DNA of 64,000 nt from Deltaproteobacteria bacterium (GCA_017302795.1 JAFLCB010000003.1:276650-340649), one strand, 5' to 3'; shown: positions 32,761 through 42,644, counted from the first letter of the stretch. Made by a program: numbers and translations. The notes: generated by a model not told the origin, from the sequence alone.

Positions 32761-35256
32761 ATGCGCATAGGAAATGCGAAACCAGATACGAAATTAAAAT
32801 TTCTTTTTGCCGTCGGCGCTTTGATTGCCTGTGGTCTGCTTTCGCCTTCCGCATTTGCAGAGGTTTTGGATCCTAACAAGGATTATGCGGATGCGCGAGA
32901 CCAGCGGCTAGCCCCGGGATCGACCGGTTTCCAACCGCAGAAAAGCGGAGCAGGCTGGTTCGCATCGAAACTGGAACTGGTGAAGTACACAGTCTCTAAC
33001 GTCTCTCGCCAGTTTTTTAATACGATGGCACCTACCCAGGCGACCTCCGGCGGTGAACGCAAGGCAAGCTTACCTTCGCTGCCCAACAGGCTGCCTGCGA
33101 CAGGCTCGGTTTCGAGAGCAAAATCGCATAGCTATAGTATATCGCAAAGCTCTAGCATTTCCGAAACCGTTTCTTTTCCTGGACTCAGCACTTCGGAAAC
33201 GGGCCTCGTGAAGTATGAGCTCATCGATTCGGTGGATGCAATCCCCCGCCTTCGACTTCCAAAAGAGCCAAGATTCACAGGAGAAAAGTTCGCGCTTGAT
33301 GACGGCGCAAAACGCACGCTGGAGTCGAAGTTCCTTGTTGCCCTCCAATCGCCGGCCGAAATTCTTGACTCGGAAATCAGCCGAGTTCTGCGGCGCACAG
33401 AGAGTGTGAAGGGAATTAGTCCCGCGAAAAAAGTCGCGATTGCCAAAGGCCGATTGGAAGAAGGGCAACAGCAGAAGCTAGGTCTCGTATTGAAGCCGCT
33501 TCTGATCTCACCTGAGACCGAACTTAAGCTCGCTAAGTATACGCCACTGACAGATGACGAATTTCGATTCTTAAGTGGTCTGCTTCTCTACCAGGATGGC
33601 CACCAGTGCGCGGCTGCCGTAGGTCTTTTTCATTCGATTTCCAAAAAGCCAGAGTGGCAGGCTGAAGCTAATTATTTCTTAGCCATGTGTTCGAAGAGCC
33701 TTGGCCTCATGACAGACTTCAGCGAGCGAGTTCAAAAAGTTTTTGAATCTAATAGCGGCTTTTATTCGCACCGTTTGTTGAAGGAAGTCGATTGGAAGAC
33801 ACCAAACGTAACGTCGCGCGGTTTTGGAGAATCCTTACTGAAAGCGATGGCCATAGCAGAGGTGACCAATGGTCAGTCTCCGGATGTGCTCGCGACAGCG
33901 GCCGCGCTGATCGCCGAAAGTTCTGCCGCTGCCGAAAAGTTCAAGACAGCACTCGAGTGGGCGAAAAAAGTCCCCGAAGGTCACCCTCGTTTCCTTCAGT
34001 CTAAATTCGTCGAGGCACTTGCGGAATATCAAACCGGTTCCAAAAAGCGTGCACTCGAGCTTCAGGAGGGCTTGATTCGAAATCCTCGAGCGGAAGAGTC
34101 GGCTCGAGAGTTTCAAGGGTTGATTGCTCTGAACCTTGCTCGAATGTATTTTCAAGAACAAAAGTACAAAGAAGCACATCAGGCATTTTTAACGGTGAAT
34201 AAAGATCATCCGCTTTGGCTGCAAGGTTTGTCTGAACTTGGCTGGGCGCAGTTGATGGCCGGCGATTACGAAGGTGCAATCGGTAACATGTATTCGATCC
34301 ATTCGCCTTTCTTTGCCGCAGCCTACAAACCAGAGTCGTTCGTCATTCGCACAATTGGCTATTTGAATCTCTGTCAGTATGGCGACGCCTATCGAACTTT
34401 GACCGTCTTAGAAAAAGAATACCGAGCGATGCTCATGAGTATCGACAATTACGAAAAGTCGATTGGGTCATTTTCGGATGGCCGGTACGGAACGATCAGG
34501 CGTTTTTTGGTGGGCTTTAATCAGCCTGGACGAATCGACCTAAAGGATGTCGATGGACTTCCAAGCCAAGTGATCCGTGAGATCGCTAGGCAAAAGGACT
34601 TTTTGAATCTCCAAAAGGCGCTCAATCGGCAAATCGATGAAAAAGCTGTTTATGCTAAAATCGGTTCTGATATCGATCGCAGCTTAAAAGATGCTCAAGC
34701 TAAAGTGACGCAATCACGCAAACGAGTGGATCAGATTAGAAAGAATATCGCTTCGATCCGACAAAAGCCGGCCCTTGAGCCGAACCGTGTTCCTTGGCAG
34801 TCGGAACTTGATTCTGAACTTTCTCGTTTGAACGATCGGTTTTTTTCGGTCGATCTTTTTAACGAAGCAAAAAAGTCAGTCATTCAATATAACAGAGAAG
34901 TGGTCGACGGAGCTGATCGTCGGGGCATCGAGCTAAAAAAGAAACTTGAGACTACTGTCGCTAATCGAATCACAAAAATTCGGACCGATCTTTCTCGGTT
35001 TATGGATAACAATGAGCTTCTTCGTTATGAAGTCTTTGCTGCGAGTGGCGAAAATATTCGATTCCAAGTTGCTGGTGGAGAAAAATCGAATCGCATTCCG
35101 GCGACGGTCATCCCAAAGTCAAAATCGCTTCAGTGGGATTTCGATGGAGAATACTGGGAAGATGAAATTGGTCACTACCGATCAAGTTTAAAAAACAATT
35201 GCCCCATCACAGGGGATGGGGCGCGCCGAAGTCAGGCGAGTCTTGAAGGGAATTAG
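32761..35256 (+). CDS. exported TPR protein of the Glt-like operon (GltC-like)
   Basis: 831 aa from ATG 32761 (GAGGGAG upstream). The listed earlier start inside the barrel gene is rejected. Signal peptide MRIGNAKPDTKLKFLFAVGALIACGLLS, ending near SAFAE. Residues ~55-150 are Ser-rich and probably disordered (YSISQSSSISETVSF). The middle (~210-570) has TPR-like helices (YQTGSKKRALELQEGL, LARMYFQEQKYKEAHQAFL). The last part (~620-770) is coiled coil with regularly spaced Arg/Lys. A TPR protein encoded right after a barrel matches the gltA-gltB-gltC order of Myxococcus; homology is not proven. Confidence 0.6.
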   Translation: MRIGNAKPDTKLKFLFAVGALIACGLLSPSAFAEVLDPNKDYADARDQRLAPGSTGFQPQKSGAGWFASKLELVKYTVSNVSRQFFNTMAPTQATSGGERKASLPSLPNRLPATGSVSRAKSHSYSISQSSSISETVSFPGLSTSETGLVKYELIDSVDAIPRLRLPKEPRFTGEKFALDDGAKRTLESKFLVALQSPAEILDSEISRVLRRTESVKGISPAKKVAIAKGRLEEGQQQKLGLVLKPLLISPETELKLAKYTPLTDDEFRFLSGLLLYQDGHQCAAAVGLFHSISKKPEWQAEANYFLAMCSKSLGLMTDFSERVQKVFESNSGFYSHRLLKEVDWKTPNVTSRGFGESLLKAMAIAEVTNGQSPDVLATAAALIAESSAAAEKFKTALEWAKKVPEGHPRFLQSKFVEALAEYQTGSKKRALELQEGLIRNPRAEESAREFQGLIALNLARMYFQEQKYKEAHQAFLTVNKDHPLWLQGLSELGWAQLMAGDYEGAIGNMYSIHSPFFAAAYKPESFVIRTIGYLNLCQYGDAYRTLTVLEKEYRAMLMSIDNYEKSIGSFSDGRYGTIRRFLVGFNQPGRIDLKDVDGLPSQVIREIARQKDFLNLQKALNRQIDEKAVYAKIGSDIDRSLKDAQAKVTQSRKRVDQIRKNIASIRQKPALEPNRVPWQSELDSELSRLNDRFFSVDLFNEAKKSVIQYNREVVDGADRRGIELKKKLETTVANRITKIRTDLSRFMDNNELLRYEVFAASGENIRFQVAGGEKSNRIPATVIPKSKSLQWDFDGEYWEDEIGHYRSSLKNNCPITGDGARRSQASLEGN

Positions 35257-35257
35257 T

Positions 35258-35920
35258 ATGAGAAATTTCTTATCTTTCGATTCGGCTAATTGGGCCTTCC
35301 TCGCGGTAATTATTTGTGCTGTTCCGGCGATTTCGCTCGCTAGGACCGACGTCCCTGCGAAGCTCGAGCAACTGAAAGAAAATATTTCTGCTAGCCAAGC
35401 GAACCTCGATCAATATGAACAAGGCCTTCGAACAGTAGTTTCGAATTTAAGCGAAACGGAAAAGGCTTTAAAGACAATTGAAAAGCAAAAGGTTGCGATT
35501 CAGAAGCAAACTGGTCAATCAGCTAAAGATAAAGCCTCTGTCGAAGCCGCGAAAGTGGAGGTCGAAGGACATTTGCGCTTTGAGCGTGATCGGTTAGCAG
35601 CAGAGGAACGTCAAATTGAGGAACTCAAAATGGCGCTGGTGAAGTTAGAAGAAAACCGCCAGAAGCGAATAGCGAATATTGCAGTTTACGAAGAACGAGT
35701 TAAGTCAGTTGAAGGTGAGCAAGCAGGTTGGTCCGAACGTTCACAATCCGTGAATGAACTCGAGGCCGCGCTTCGCAACCAAGAAGAGCACGCGCGAGCC
35801 GAACAAAAACGTCTCACGGTAAAAAAAGCGGAGTACGAGGAAGAAATCGCAAAATGGAAGAAGCAAGTTCGAATCTCTAGCCGTTCGGTTGCAAACTTTA
35901 GTCGCCTGAAACCGCAATAA
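35258..35920 (+). CDS. exported coiled-coil protein
   Basis: 220 aa from ATG 35258, one base after the upstream stop, with GAAGGGA as ribosome binding site. Signal peptide MRNFLSFDSANWAFLAVIICAVPAISLA. The rest is a continuous charged coiled coil (~30-205), Gln/Glu/Lys-rich (ALKTIEKQKVAIQKQTG). It has no enzymatic motif. It resembles the coiled-coil half of EnvC-like or OmpH-like periplasmic proteins, but without their end domains. It is the last gene of the eight-gene operon and is convergent with the mdlB-like gene 29 bp away. Confidence 0.65.
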   Translation: MRNFLSFDSANWAFLAVIICAVPAISLARTDVPAKLEQLKENISASQANLDQYEQGLRTVVSNLSETEKALKTIEKQKVAIQKQTGQSAKDKASVEAAKVEVEGHLRFERDRLAAEERQIEELKMALVKLEENRQKRIANIAVYEERVKSVEGEQAGWSERSQSVNELEAALRNQEEHARAEQKRLTVKKAEYEEEIAKWKKQVRISSRSVANFSRLKPQ

Positions 35921-35949
35921 ATGCGAAGGCGAACAAGCATTGCCGTATT

Positions 35950-37713
35950 TTACAATGAGTGATCACGCGCCTCAAGACGAGGTAACACTTCTTGAGGTGT
36001 ACCGATGGCTTCGACTTGGCCTTGGTTCAGAACTAGAACCAGATCGGCGTCTGAAATCGTCGAAAGCCGATGTGCGATTATAACACTTGTCCGGCCCTTT
36101 CTGGCTCGTGCCGCCGACTTCTGAAGCAGAAGCTCTGTCTCAGAATCGATGTTTGCAGTGGCTTCATCCAAAATCAGGATCTGTGGATCAAATGCAAGGA
36201 TACGCGCAAACGCAACAAGCTGCCGCTCGCCGATCGAGAGATTTGCGCCTTTCTCTTCGACTTCGGCATTCAGGCCACCGGGCCTCATCTGTAGGATTCT
36301 CGTTAACCCAGCTTCTTTCGCCGCCCACTCGATTTTTTCTATGTTGATAGAAGGGTCGCCAAGGCCAATGTTGTCTTTAATTGTTCCGCGAAACATGAAT
36401 ACGTCCTGCTGAACAACACCAATTCGTCGGCGAATTTGTTCTCGGGGAATCCGACTGAGCGGAAGCTGATCAAGAAAGATCTCTCCGCCTTGGGCATCGC
36501 GGAACTTCTGAAGGAGAGCAATCAATGTCGACTTGCCGCTGCCGGTACGCCCCGCCACCGCAAGCGTTTTACCTGCCGCTATGGAAAAGGATACATCATC
36601 AAGTGCCCAAGGTAGACTCTCGGAATATTTGAAGCGGACATTTTGAAAGCGAATTTCTCCTTGAAGCAAGGGAGGCAGGTTTAACTGACTTGCGATTTCG
36701 GGTTCAGATTCTTCCTCTAGCAAAGCAAATACGCGCTCACCCGATGAGATACTATTCTGAAACAGTTGGTATTTTTCCAGAATATTTCGAAGCGGATCGC
36801 CGAAGTCCTTTACGTGAAATATGAAACTTATCATTGCGCCCGTTGTAACCGCTCCGTCAAAAGTCAAAGCACCGCCGATGTAAAGAGCCGTGGCCACCGA
36901 GATCGCAGTGAATAGCGACACGGTCGGGTAGAAAAGGGCGTAGAGCGAGACGGCTCTTAGGTTTGCTTTTTTGTACTCTCCGGAAAGCGAATGAAATTTT
37001 TCTCTTTGACCTTTCGCCTGATTGAATAGCTGAAGGACTCGAACACCTGCGACAGTTTCCGCGACAAAGGCATTGATCGATGAAACATGTTTTTTCGCAA
37101 TTCGCTGAGCGATCAAAATTTTGTCAGAAAGTTTGAAGGCCATAAAGACCATCGGAGGAGCTACAAGCAATGTTAGTAATGTCATCTTTATCGAGATCAA
37201 TGACATAGCAAATGTGATCGTCAAAATTGAAACTAAGCTAGAGAACACACTGAGCAAGCCTTGGTTAAAGAGCTCTGTTAGACTGACGGTGTCGGATGTA
37301 AGTCGTGTAACGATTCTTCCGGTTGCTACTTTGTCAAAGTAAGCCATCGGTAAACTTTGTACGTGATCCACCAGATGGTCGCGGAGTCTAAAAAGAACGC
37401 GATTGCCGATTTTGGCAAACCAAGTTGAAATCCCAACCTGCAAGTTCATGAGGATAATTTCCAGCACAAAATAGGCAAGTGCAATTTGCATTAGAAGCTT
37501 CGAATCTTTGCCAATGATCCCATCGTCGATAGCTCGGCCAAACAAATAGACAACGAAGCGACCTATCACTGAGTGCGTTAGCACCAAGAGACAAACGGCA
37601 AAGCAAGCCATGAGATCGGGGCGAAAATACGGAAGAAGACGCAACAAGAGCCCCCGTATTCCCATCTTGGAAGAAAGCTGATCAGAGCTATCGATATCGC
37701 TTTCGAGATTCAT
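35950..37713 (-). CDS. mdlB: ABC exporter half-transporter, MdlB-like
   Basis: 587 aa: six-helix ABC exporter domain (~20-325), then ATPase (~345-575). Walker A GRTGSGKST, Q-loop GVVQQDVFMF, non-canonical signature NLSIGERQLVAFARIL, and Walker B LILDEATANID with the catalytic Glu intact, followed by the H-loop IIAHRL. The LS(V/I)G-(E/Q)RQ signature plus intact Glu is what MdlB shows in E. coli. It overlaps the next gene by four bases. Together they form a heterodimer with one active ATP site. The substrate is unknown. Confidence 0.85.
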   Translation of the reverse strand: MNLESDIDSSDQLSSKMGIRGLLLRLLPYFRPDLMACFAVCLLVLTHSVIGRFVVYLFGRAIDDGIIGKDSKLLMQIALAYFVLEIILMNLQVGISTWFAKIGNRVLFRLRDHLVDHVQSLPMAYFDKVATGRIVTRLTSDTVSLTELFNQGLLSVFSSLVSILTITFAMSLISIKMTLLTLLVAPPMVFMAFKLSDKILIAQRIAKKHVSSINAFVAETVAGVRVLQLFNQAKGQREKFHSLSGEYKKANLRAVSLYALFYPTVSLFTAISVATALYIGGALTFDGAVTTGAMISFIFHVKDFGDPLRNILEKYQLFQNSISSGERVFALLEEESEPEIASQLNLPPLLQGEIRFQNVRFKYSESLPWALDDVSFSIAAGKTLAVAGRTGSGKSTLIALLQKFRDAQGGEIFLDQLPLSRIPREQIRRRIGVVQQDVFMFRGTIKDNIGLGDPSINIEKIEWAAKEAGLTRILQMRPGGLNAEVEEKGANLSIGERQLVAFARILAFDPQILILDEATANIDSETELLLQKSAARARKGRTSVIIAHRLSTISDADLVLVLNQGQVEAIGTPQEVLPRLEARDHSL

Positions 37714-39596
37714 GTGGTCACGCTCTCAGTTTCCATTGGTTGCGGCACTTCAAGCCCTTGAAGCATACAAAGAGTTCGGTAGGTAATGCTATGCTTGATG
37801 AGCTCATCGTGACGACCTTGTGCTTCAATTCGCCCATTGTTCAACACAAGGATTAAGTCACTTTCCTGAACTGCATTTATTCGGTGAGACACGACAATCA
37901 ATGTCAGCAGTCGATCGCGCTTTCTTATTTCTTCCAGGTGCCCCAGCAGGGCTTTTTCCGTAGCGGTATCAACCGCCGAAAGGCTGTCGTCTAAAACTAG
38001 TATCGAAGCCGGCGCAGAGCTATTCGAACCGCTAACTGTGTCGGCTGAAGAAAAGCGCGAAAGACTGCGGGCCATCGTCATTCGTTGGCGCTGCCCGCCC
38101 GAGAGGTTGACACCCTTTTCGCCTAGCCACGCCTGGAAGGCCTTTGGAAGACGTTCGATCTCTTCGCGGATTCTAGCGGCGTCCGCAACTTCAATCGAGC
38201 GATCGTGGGTGGTTGTCAAAAGCCCTTCGGGCTGGCCGAAAAGAAGATTGGATTGAATTGTCCGAGCAAATAAAAATGGTTCTTGTAGTGTAACTGCCAT
38301 GTTGCTGCGCCAAGATTCAACCGAATAGTCTCTCAAGTCTTTCTCGTTGACGAAAACAGAACCGACGGGAGCTTCGCGAATTCGGCAAATGATTTGAATC
38401 AGCGTCGATTTGCCGCTGCCCACTGGCCCAACAATCCCCACGCGATCGCCTTTTCTAATTTGGAAACTGACATCGCTAAGTGCCGGCAGTTGCGCATCGG
38501 GATAGGTGAAACTGAGTTTGCGGAAAGTCAGCGAATCAAAACTGTCCACGGTCAGTTGCCCATCGTCTTTAACCTCAGGCTTTGCAGAGAATACCTCTGC
38601 CATGCGATTGTAGCTAGATCTCGCTTGGCTCAGCATCGAAAGCCCCGAGCCGAGAGCGGCCATCGGCCAGATCATTCTTTTTATATACTCATGAAATGCA
38701 ACGAAAGTTCCGAGCGTCACGGCGCCCGACAGAACGTCGGCGCTCCCCCATGCGAGAAGGATGACGCTGCCGGTGGCGACGCCTATTTGTAGAGCTGGTT
38801 CGAAGAACGCGTCGTACTTCGCCACGAGATTACAGGAAGTGGCGTAAAGATCTGAATAGTCGCGGTGTCGCTTTTGCCGATGCGACTCTTGCGCGAAACC
38901 TTTGACCACGCGAATCCCAGACACAAGTTCTTGTGTGTAACCACTGAGCTCCGCCAATCGGTCTTGATTGACCCGGCTGGCTTTCCCGATGCGGTCTTCC
39001 ATAAATCGGATAACAAATGGAATGAACGGGAGCAGTATCAACGTTTTCCAAGTCCAGTCTACAGAGATAGAAAGCATGAAGGGGATGATGAAGACGATGA
39101 GAAAAACTCCGTCCATCAGAATCAGGAGTCCCGGACCGACTCCCATTCGAAAAGTATTTACGTCGTTGATCATTAAGCTCATTAATTCCCCAGTCGGATT
39201 TTTTTCGAAAAACCGAGGGCCTAGTTCTGTGTATTTGCGAAAAAGCCGATTGCGAAGATCGTCGGCCACAGAATGATGAAACCGACCGAAGTGGATTCGC
39301 CACTGGTGACGAAAGCTGACCGCTCCTAACATGAATAAAAGGTAGAGGCAGATCGCGCGAAGCAGCGCATCGGGTTCGCGTTGAGAGATCGCATCGATAG
39401 CTTTCATCAGGGCAAATGGTGTGAGAATATCGAAGAGGTTGGTCAATGCCAGAGTTAAGGTGCCAAGACTAAATGGCGCCCAGAAGCGGCGAATGTAACT
39501 GCGAACGGGCGCACGATCATTGATACGAGCATCGTTACGATCGGTAAACTGATTATATGGTTCGAGCAGAGGGGTTTTCAGAGCGTTCTGATTCAT
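37710..39596 (-). CDS. mdlA: ABC exporter half-transporter, MdlA-like
   Basis: 628 aa: six-helix exporter domain (~40-345), ATPase (~370-610). Walker A GPVGSGKST, Q-loop VTLQEPFLFA, canonical signature NLSGGQRQRM, but Walker B LVLDDSLSAVD has Asp in place of the catalytic Glu. That is the hallmark of the MdlA-like partner with a degenerate ATP site. It has a short N-terminal extension and a ~15-residue insertion before Walker B (ADTVSGSNSSAPAS). It is first in the two-gene operon. Confidence 0.85.
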   Translation of the reverse strand: MNQNALKTPLLEPYNQFTDRNDARINDRAPVRSYIRRFWAPFSLGTLTLALTNLFDILTPFALMKAIDAISQREPDALLRAICLYLLFMLGAVSFRHQWRIHFGRFHHSVADDLRNRLFRKYTELGPRFFEKNPTGELMSLMINDVNTFRMGVGPGLLILMDGVFLIVFIIPFMLSISVDWTWKTLILLPFIPFVIRFMEDRIGKASRVNQDRLAELSGYTQELVSGIRVVKGFAQESHRQKRHRDYSDLYATSCNLVAKYDAFFEPALQIGVATGSVILLAWGSADVLSGAVTLGTFVAFHEYIKRMIWPMAALGSGLSMLSQARSSYNRMAEVFSAKPEVKDDGQLTVDSFDSLTFRKLSFTYPDAQLPALSDVSFQIRKGDRVGIVGPVGSGKSTLIQIICRIREAPVGSVFVNEKDLRDYSVESWRSNMAVTLQEPFLFARTIQSNLLFGQPEGLLTTTHDRSIEVADAARIREEIERLPKAFQAWLGEKGVNLSGGQRQRMTMARSLSRFSSADTVSGSNSSAPASILVLDDSLSAVDTATEKALLGHLEEIRKRDRLLTLIVVSHRINAVQESDLILVLNNGRIEAQGRHDELIKHSITYRTLCMLQGLEVPQPMETESVTT

Positions 39597-39728
39597 GGAA
39601 AAAGTTTTACGTTAAATCTTTGTTGGTTTAGCAGCCAATAGACGGGTTTAAACGAATTTAGCCTCATTACGTTTTCATTGGCCAGACCGATTTGACGCGG
39701 CTTGGTCGGGAGCTTTAGACCTCTTACC

Positions 39729-40844
39729 ATGCCCGAGGTCGTGTCGCTATTTGGATTTTCCCAGTCGAACGTTTTCGGTGAACTTTTGGACCGGGCCTTA
39801 ACGCCGTTAGATGACCCTGGATCACGGCTTTTTTACGTCAATATCTTGGCTTCATTTGTCATCGCTACTCTTTACTTCCTATTTTTCGCAAACAGGCCTG
39901 AGCCCGGAGCGCGTGGAAGAAGGCGTTTTTGGCGAAATCGCCTGGGGCTTCGATGGCGGTACTGGTGGAATCGCTCTTCGAAAGTAGACTATCAGCTCTT
40001 GATGTTGAATTCCGTGCTGAAAGTCGTCTTGTTCATTCCGCTTCTGAGTTTCGGATTTGAAGTTTCGCAAACGACGATCGCGTGCTTGTTGAAAGTTTTC
40101 GGTGATTTTCAAGGCATCCAGCCAACGACTCTGAAGTTAGGTTTTTTTACTTTGGCAGTTTTTGTTTGGGATGACTTCCTTCGATTTTTTCACCACTTTT
40201 TCATGCACCGGGTTTCCTGGCTGTGGCCCTTTCATGTGGCTCATCATTCGGCGCGGGTTCTGACGCCGATGACACTCTACCGAACACACCCGCTAGAGGC
40301 TGGCCTCGCGACCTTGCGCAACGGGCTTAGCTTAGGAGTGGCGACAGGCTTCTTTCTCTTTCTCTTCGATGGGCATTTTCACGTTCTCACGTTTTTTGGT
40401 GTGAATCTTTTAGGTCAGCTGTTTAATTTTTTCGGATCCAATCTTCGGCACTCACAAGTGCCAGTGAGTTTCGGTATTTTAGAGTGGATTTTTATCAGTC
40501 CTGCCCAACACCAAATACATCATTCAAAAGCTGATGAGGATTTTGACCGGAACTTCGGTGTATCGCTTGCGATTTGGGACCGAATTGTCGGAACACTTGT
40601 GTTATCTCGAGAGCGACGTTCGAAACAGGCATCCGGTCAGATGCGATATGGCGTCTCTGGCCCGTACTCGGGACAGTTTGTCCAGCTGGTATTTGGGCCC
40701 ATTCTCAATATCGTATCAACCGGGTTTCAGGTGCTTTCCAACACGTCGAAGCGGTGGACGGCACCGTGGAATCTAGGCCAAAAATATAGCCAGAAGATTA
40801 ACCAATTAAGTTTTGAAGCACGCAACACTCAACGGGACAAATAA
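39729..40844 (+). CDS. sterol desaturase / fatty-acid hydroxylase superfamily membrane protein
   Basis: 371 aa from ATG 39729. A TTG at 39702 is an alternative. Several hydrophobic segments lie at ~35-50 and ~100-165. The di-iron histidine motifs are in order: HHFFMHR, HVAHHSA and QIHHSKADEDFDRNFG, the last typical of this superfamily. Such enzymes hydroxylate or desaturate lipids or carotenoids in the membrane. The substrate is not determined here. The next gene starts five bases after this stop, so it shares a transcript with the iron-uptake genes, perhaps by chance or because di-iron enzymes need iron. Confidence 0.85.
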   Translation: MPEVVSLFGFSQSNVFGELLDRALTPLDDPGSRLFYVNILASFVIATLYFLFFANRPEPGARGRRRFWRNRLGLRWRYWWNRSSKVDYQLLMLNSVLKVVLFIPLLSFGFEVSQTTIACLLKVFGDFQGIQPTTLKLGFFTLAVFVWDDFLRFFHHFFMHRVSWLWPFHVAHHSARVLTPMTLYRTHPLEAGLATLRNGLSLGVATGFFLFLFDGHFHVLTFFGVNLLGQLFNFFGSNLRHSQVPVSFGILEWIFISPAQHQIHHSKADEDFDRNFGVSLAIWDRIVGTLVLSRERRSKQASGQMRYGVSGPYSGQFVQLVFGPILNIVSTGFQVLSNTSKRWTAPWNLGQKYSQKINQLSFEARNTQRDK

Positions 40845-40848
40845 ATTC

Positions 40849-41889
40849 ATGTCTAAATTTTTCGTCAATCTCTCTCTTTCTTTGTACGGGTTAGCGGCAT
40901 CAACGTTTGCGTTTACGACATTGGCCCTGTCCTCTGCCGCGCAAGCAGAGCTTACCATCTATACCGATCGCCCTACGATTCGCGTTCAGTCGGTAGCGAA
41001 CGACTTCACAGCGATGACAGGTGAAAAGGTTGTGATCGTTGAGCTTGCCTACCCTAAAATCCTAGAGCGCTTGAAGCTTGAAGGTGCAGCCTCGCCAGTG
41101 GATGTCTTGTTCGTAAAAGACATCGTCTACTTAGCTGACTTAGCAAACGGTGGATTCTTCCAGTCGATGGTTTCGCCATCATTGGTAACCGATGTACCGC
41201 AATACATGCGCGATCCAAAAAACCTTTGGACAGCGGTTACGACTCGCGGCCGAACGATTGTTTACGACTCAACACGAGTCAAAGCGACCGAGCTTTCGAG
41301 CTATGAAGATTTGGCCGAGGCCAAATGGGCCGGGCGTCTTTGCCTTCGTACATCGAACTCGGCCTATAACGAGGCCCTCGTCGGTGGACTGATCGAAACT
41401 CGCGGTGCTGCGAAAGCAAAACAAATTGTTGAGGGTTGGGTCGCGAATCTCGCGGTCGACCCTTTGGCTGGTGATACAGCGGTTTTGGAAGCGATCGCAA
41501 ACGGGGTCTGTGACGTTGGAATTACGAACACTTATTATCTGGGACAGATGCTAGCGAAGAACCCTGCGTTTCCAGTGCGCGCTCACTTTGTCGACCAAGC
41601 AGTTGCTGGTCTAAGCGGTGGAGTGCTTGGCAACGGGACAGGCGCCGGCGTTGCCGCAACGTCGAAGCAATCTGTACTTGCAACGAAGTTCATCGAGCTT
41701 CTTTTGACTGATAAGTTCCAATTGGAAATGACCAATGCACAATTTGATTATCCTGCGAAGCTTGGACTGATGCCGGCAACACTTGTAAAAGATTGGGGAG
41801 CGATTCGCTTTAATGAAGCCAATTGGACGGCGGTGGGTTCCCGCGCTATGGAAGCGAAAGCCTTGATGCAGGCAGTTGGGTACAAGTGA
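40849..41889 (+). CDS. FbpA/FutA-like iron(III) ABC substrate-binding protein
   Basis: 346 aa from ATG 40849. Signal peptide with core LYGLAASTFAFTTLALSSAAQA. The mature N-terminus ELTIYTDRPTIRVQS is the classical FbpA/FutA opening. Further points are ASPVDVLFVKDIVYLADLA, GRTIVYDSTRV, LCLRTSNSAYN and, at ~225-230, DVGITNTYYLGQM, which contains the adjacent Tyr pair that binds ferric iron in this family. No permease or ATPase for it is in the window, so it may use a transporter encoded elsewhere or act only as a periplasmic iron shuttle for the TonB system that follows. Confidence 0.88.
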   Translation: MSKFFVNLSLSLYGLAASTFAFTTLALSSAAQAELTIYTDRPTIRVQSVANDFTAMTGEKVVIVELAYPKILERLKLEGAASPVDVLFVKDIVYLADLANGGFFQSMVSPSLVTDVPQYMRDPKNLWTAVTTRGRTIVYDSTRVKATELSSYEDLAEAKWAGRLCLRTSNSAYNEALVGGLIETRGAAKAKQIVEGWVANLAVDPLAGDTAVLEAIANGVCDVGITNTYYLGQMLAKNPAFPVRAHFVDQAVAGLSGGVLGNGTGAGVAATSKQSVLATKFIELLLTDKFQLEMTNAQFDYPAKLGLMPATLVKDWGAIRFNEANWTAVGSRAMEAKALMQAVGYK

Positions 41890-41951
41890 GCAACGCCCGT
41901 CATTCGCGAAAATGCCCAGCGCCTCAGAGGAGTCCTCGTAAGGATAGCGAA

Positions 41952-42644
41952 ATGCTTCCGATGGTTCAGCGATCTGCAGACGCCGAATTAGGAACGTCGA
42001 GGTCGATGTTTCTTTCGATTTTGCTGCACGGACTTTTGATTGTTGGCCTATTTGCGTTTGATGGTTTGACCTCCATGCCCTGGCGCCAGTTAGGAGCAGA
42101 AAGATCCGCTCCTCAGTTTCTCGAAGTCGAGATGTTATCTAGCCAACAGGACTCTCAAAAGTCTGTGCAAATGAAGCCGCCAGAAGCGGTGTCGGTTCCA
42201 AACCCAGATGTTCAAAAGCAGCCAGATGTGATCTCGTCTGAGCAAGCTGTCACCGAACAAAGTAATCCGGCAGGAAGCGCGACTGCGAACACTAACTCTG
42301 GCGGGGCAAATTCTGATGGCGCTTCCGTTACTACTGCTTCGGCGGTGAAGCTTGCTGATGCGGAAATGGTTTATCTGAACGACTTGCGCCAGCTTCTGGA
42401 ATCGAAAAAAGAATACCCAATCGCTGCTAGGCGCATGGGCCATCGCGGTCGGGTGGTTGTTCGATTTGTGTTAGAGCGCGACGGTCGCGTACGCAAAGCG
42501 GAAATTGTTCAAGGCAGCCAATCAGAAATTTTGAATCGTGCGGCTCGCGGTCTGATCGGGCGCCTTCATGATGTGAAACCCTTCCCAAAAGAAGTCGCAC
42601 TAACTGAATGGGCCGTCGTCGTTCCTATCGAATATCAGATGTGA
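41952..42644 (+). CDS. tonB: TonB energy transducer
   Basis: 230 aa from ATG 41952 (AAGGA eight bases upstream). GTG at 41886, overlapping the previous stop, is an alternative that adds a basic tail. One N-terminal membrane helix (MFLSILLHGLLIVGLFAFDG), a Pro/Gln/Ser-rich periplasmic spacer (~50-130) and a C-terminal TonB domain with YPIAARRMGHRGRVVVRFVL, KAEIVQGS and a terminal VPIEYQM. It transmits proton-motive energy from ExbB/ExbD to the receptor two genes downstream. No exbBD is in the window. Confidence 0.9.
   Translation: MLPMVQRSADAELGTSRSMFLSILLHGLLIVGLFAFDGLTSMPWRQLGAERSAPQFLEVEMLSSQQDSQKSVQMKPPEAVSVPNPDVQKQPDVISSEQAVTEQSNPAGSATANTNSGGANSDGASVTTASAVKLADAEMVYLNDLRQLLESKKEYPIAARRMGHRGRVVVRFVLERDGRVRKAEIVQGSQSEILNRAARGLIGRLHDVKPFPKEVALTEWAVVVPIEYQM

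Noticed and set aside
35921-35949. Inverted repeat CATTG...CAATG near the convergent genes at 35.9 kb as a terminator
   Set aside because: Five-base arms with no T-run and partial overlap with coding sequence.
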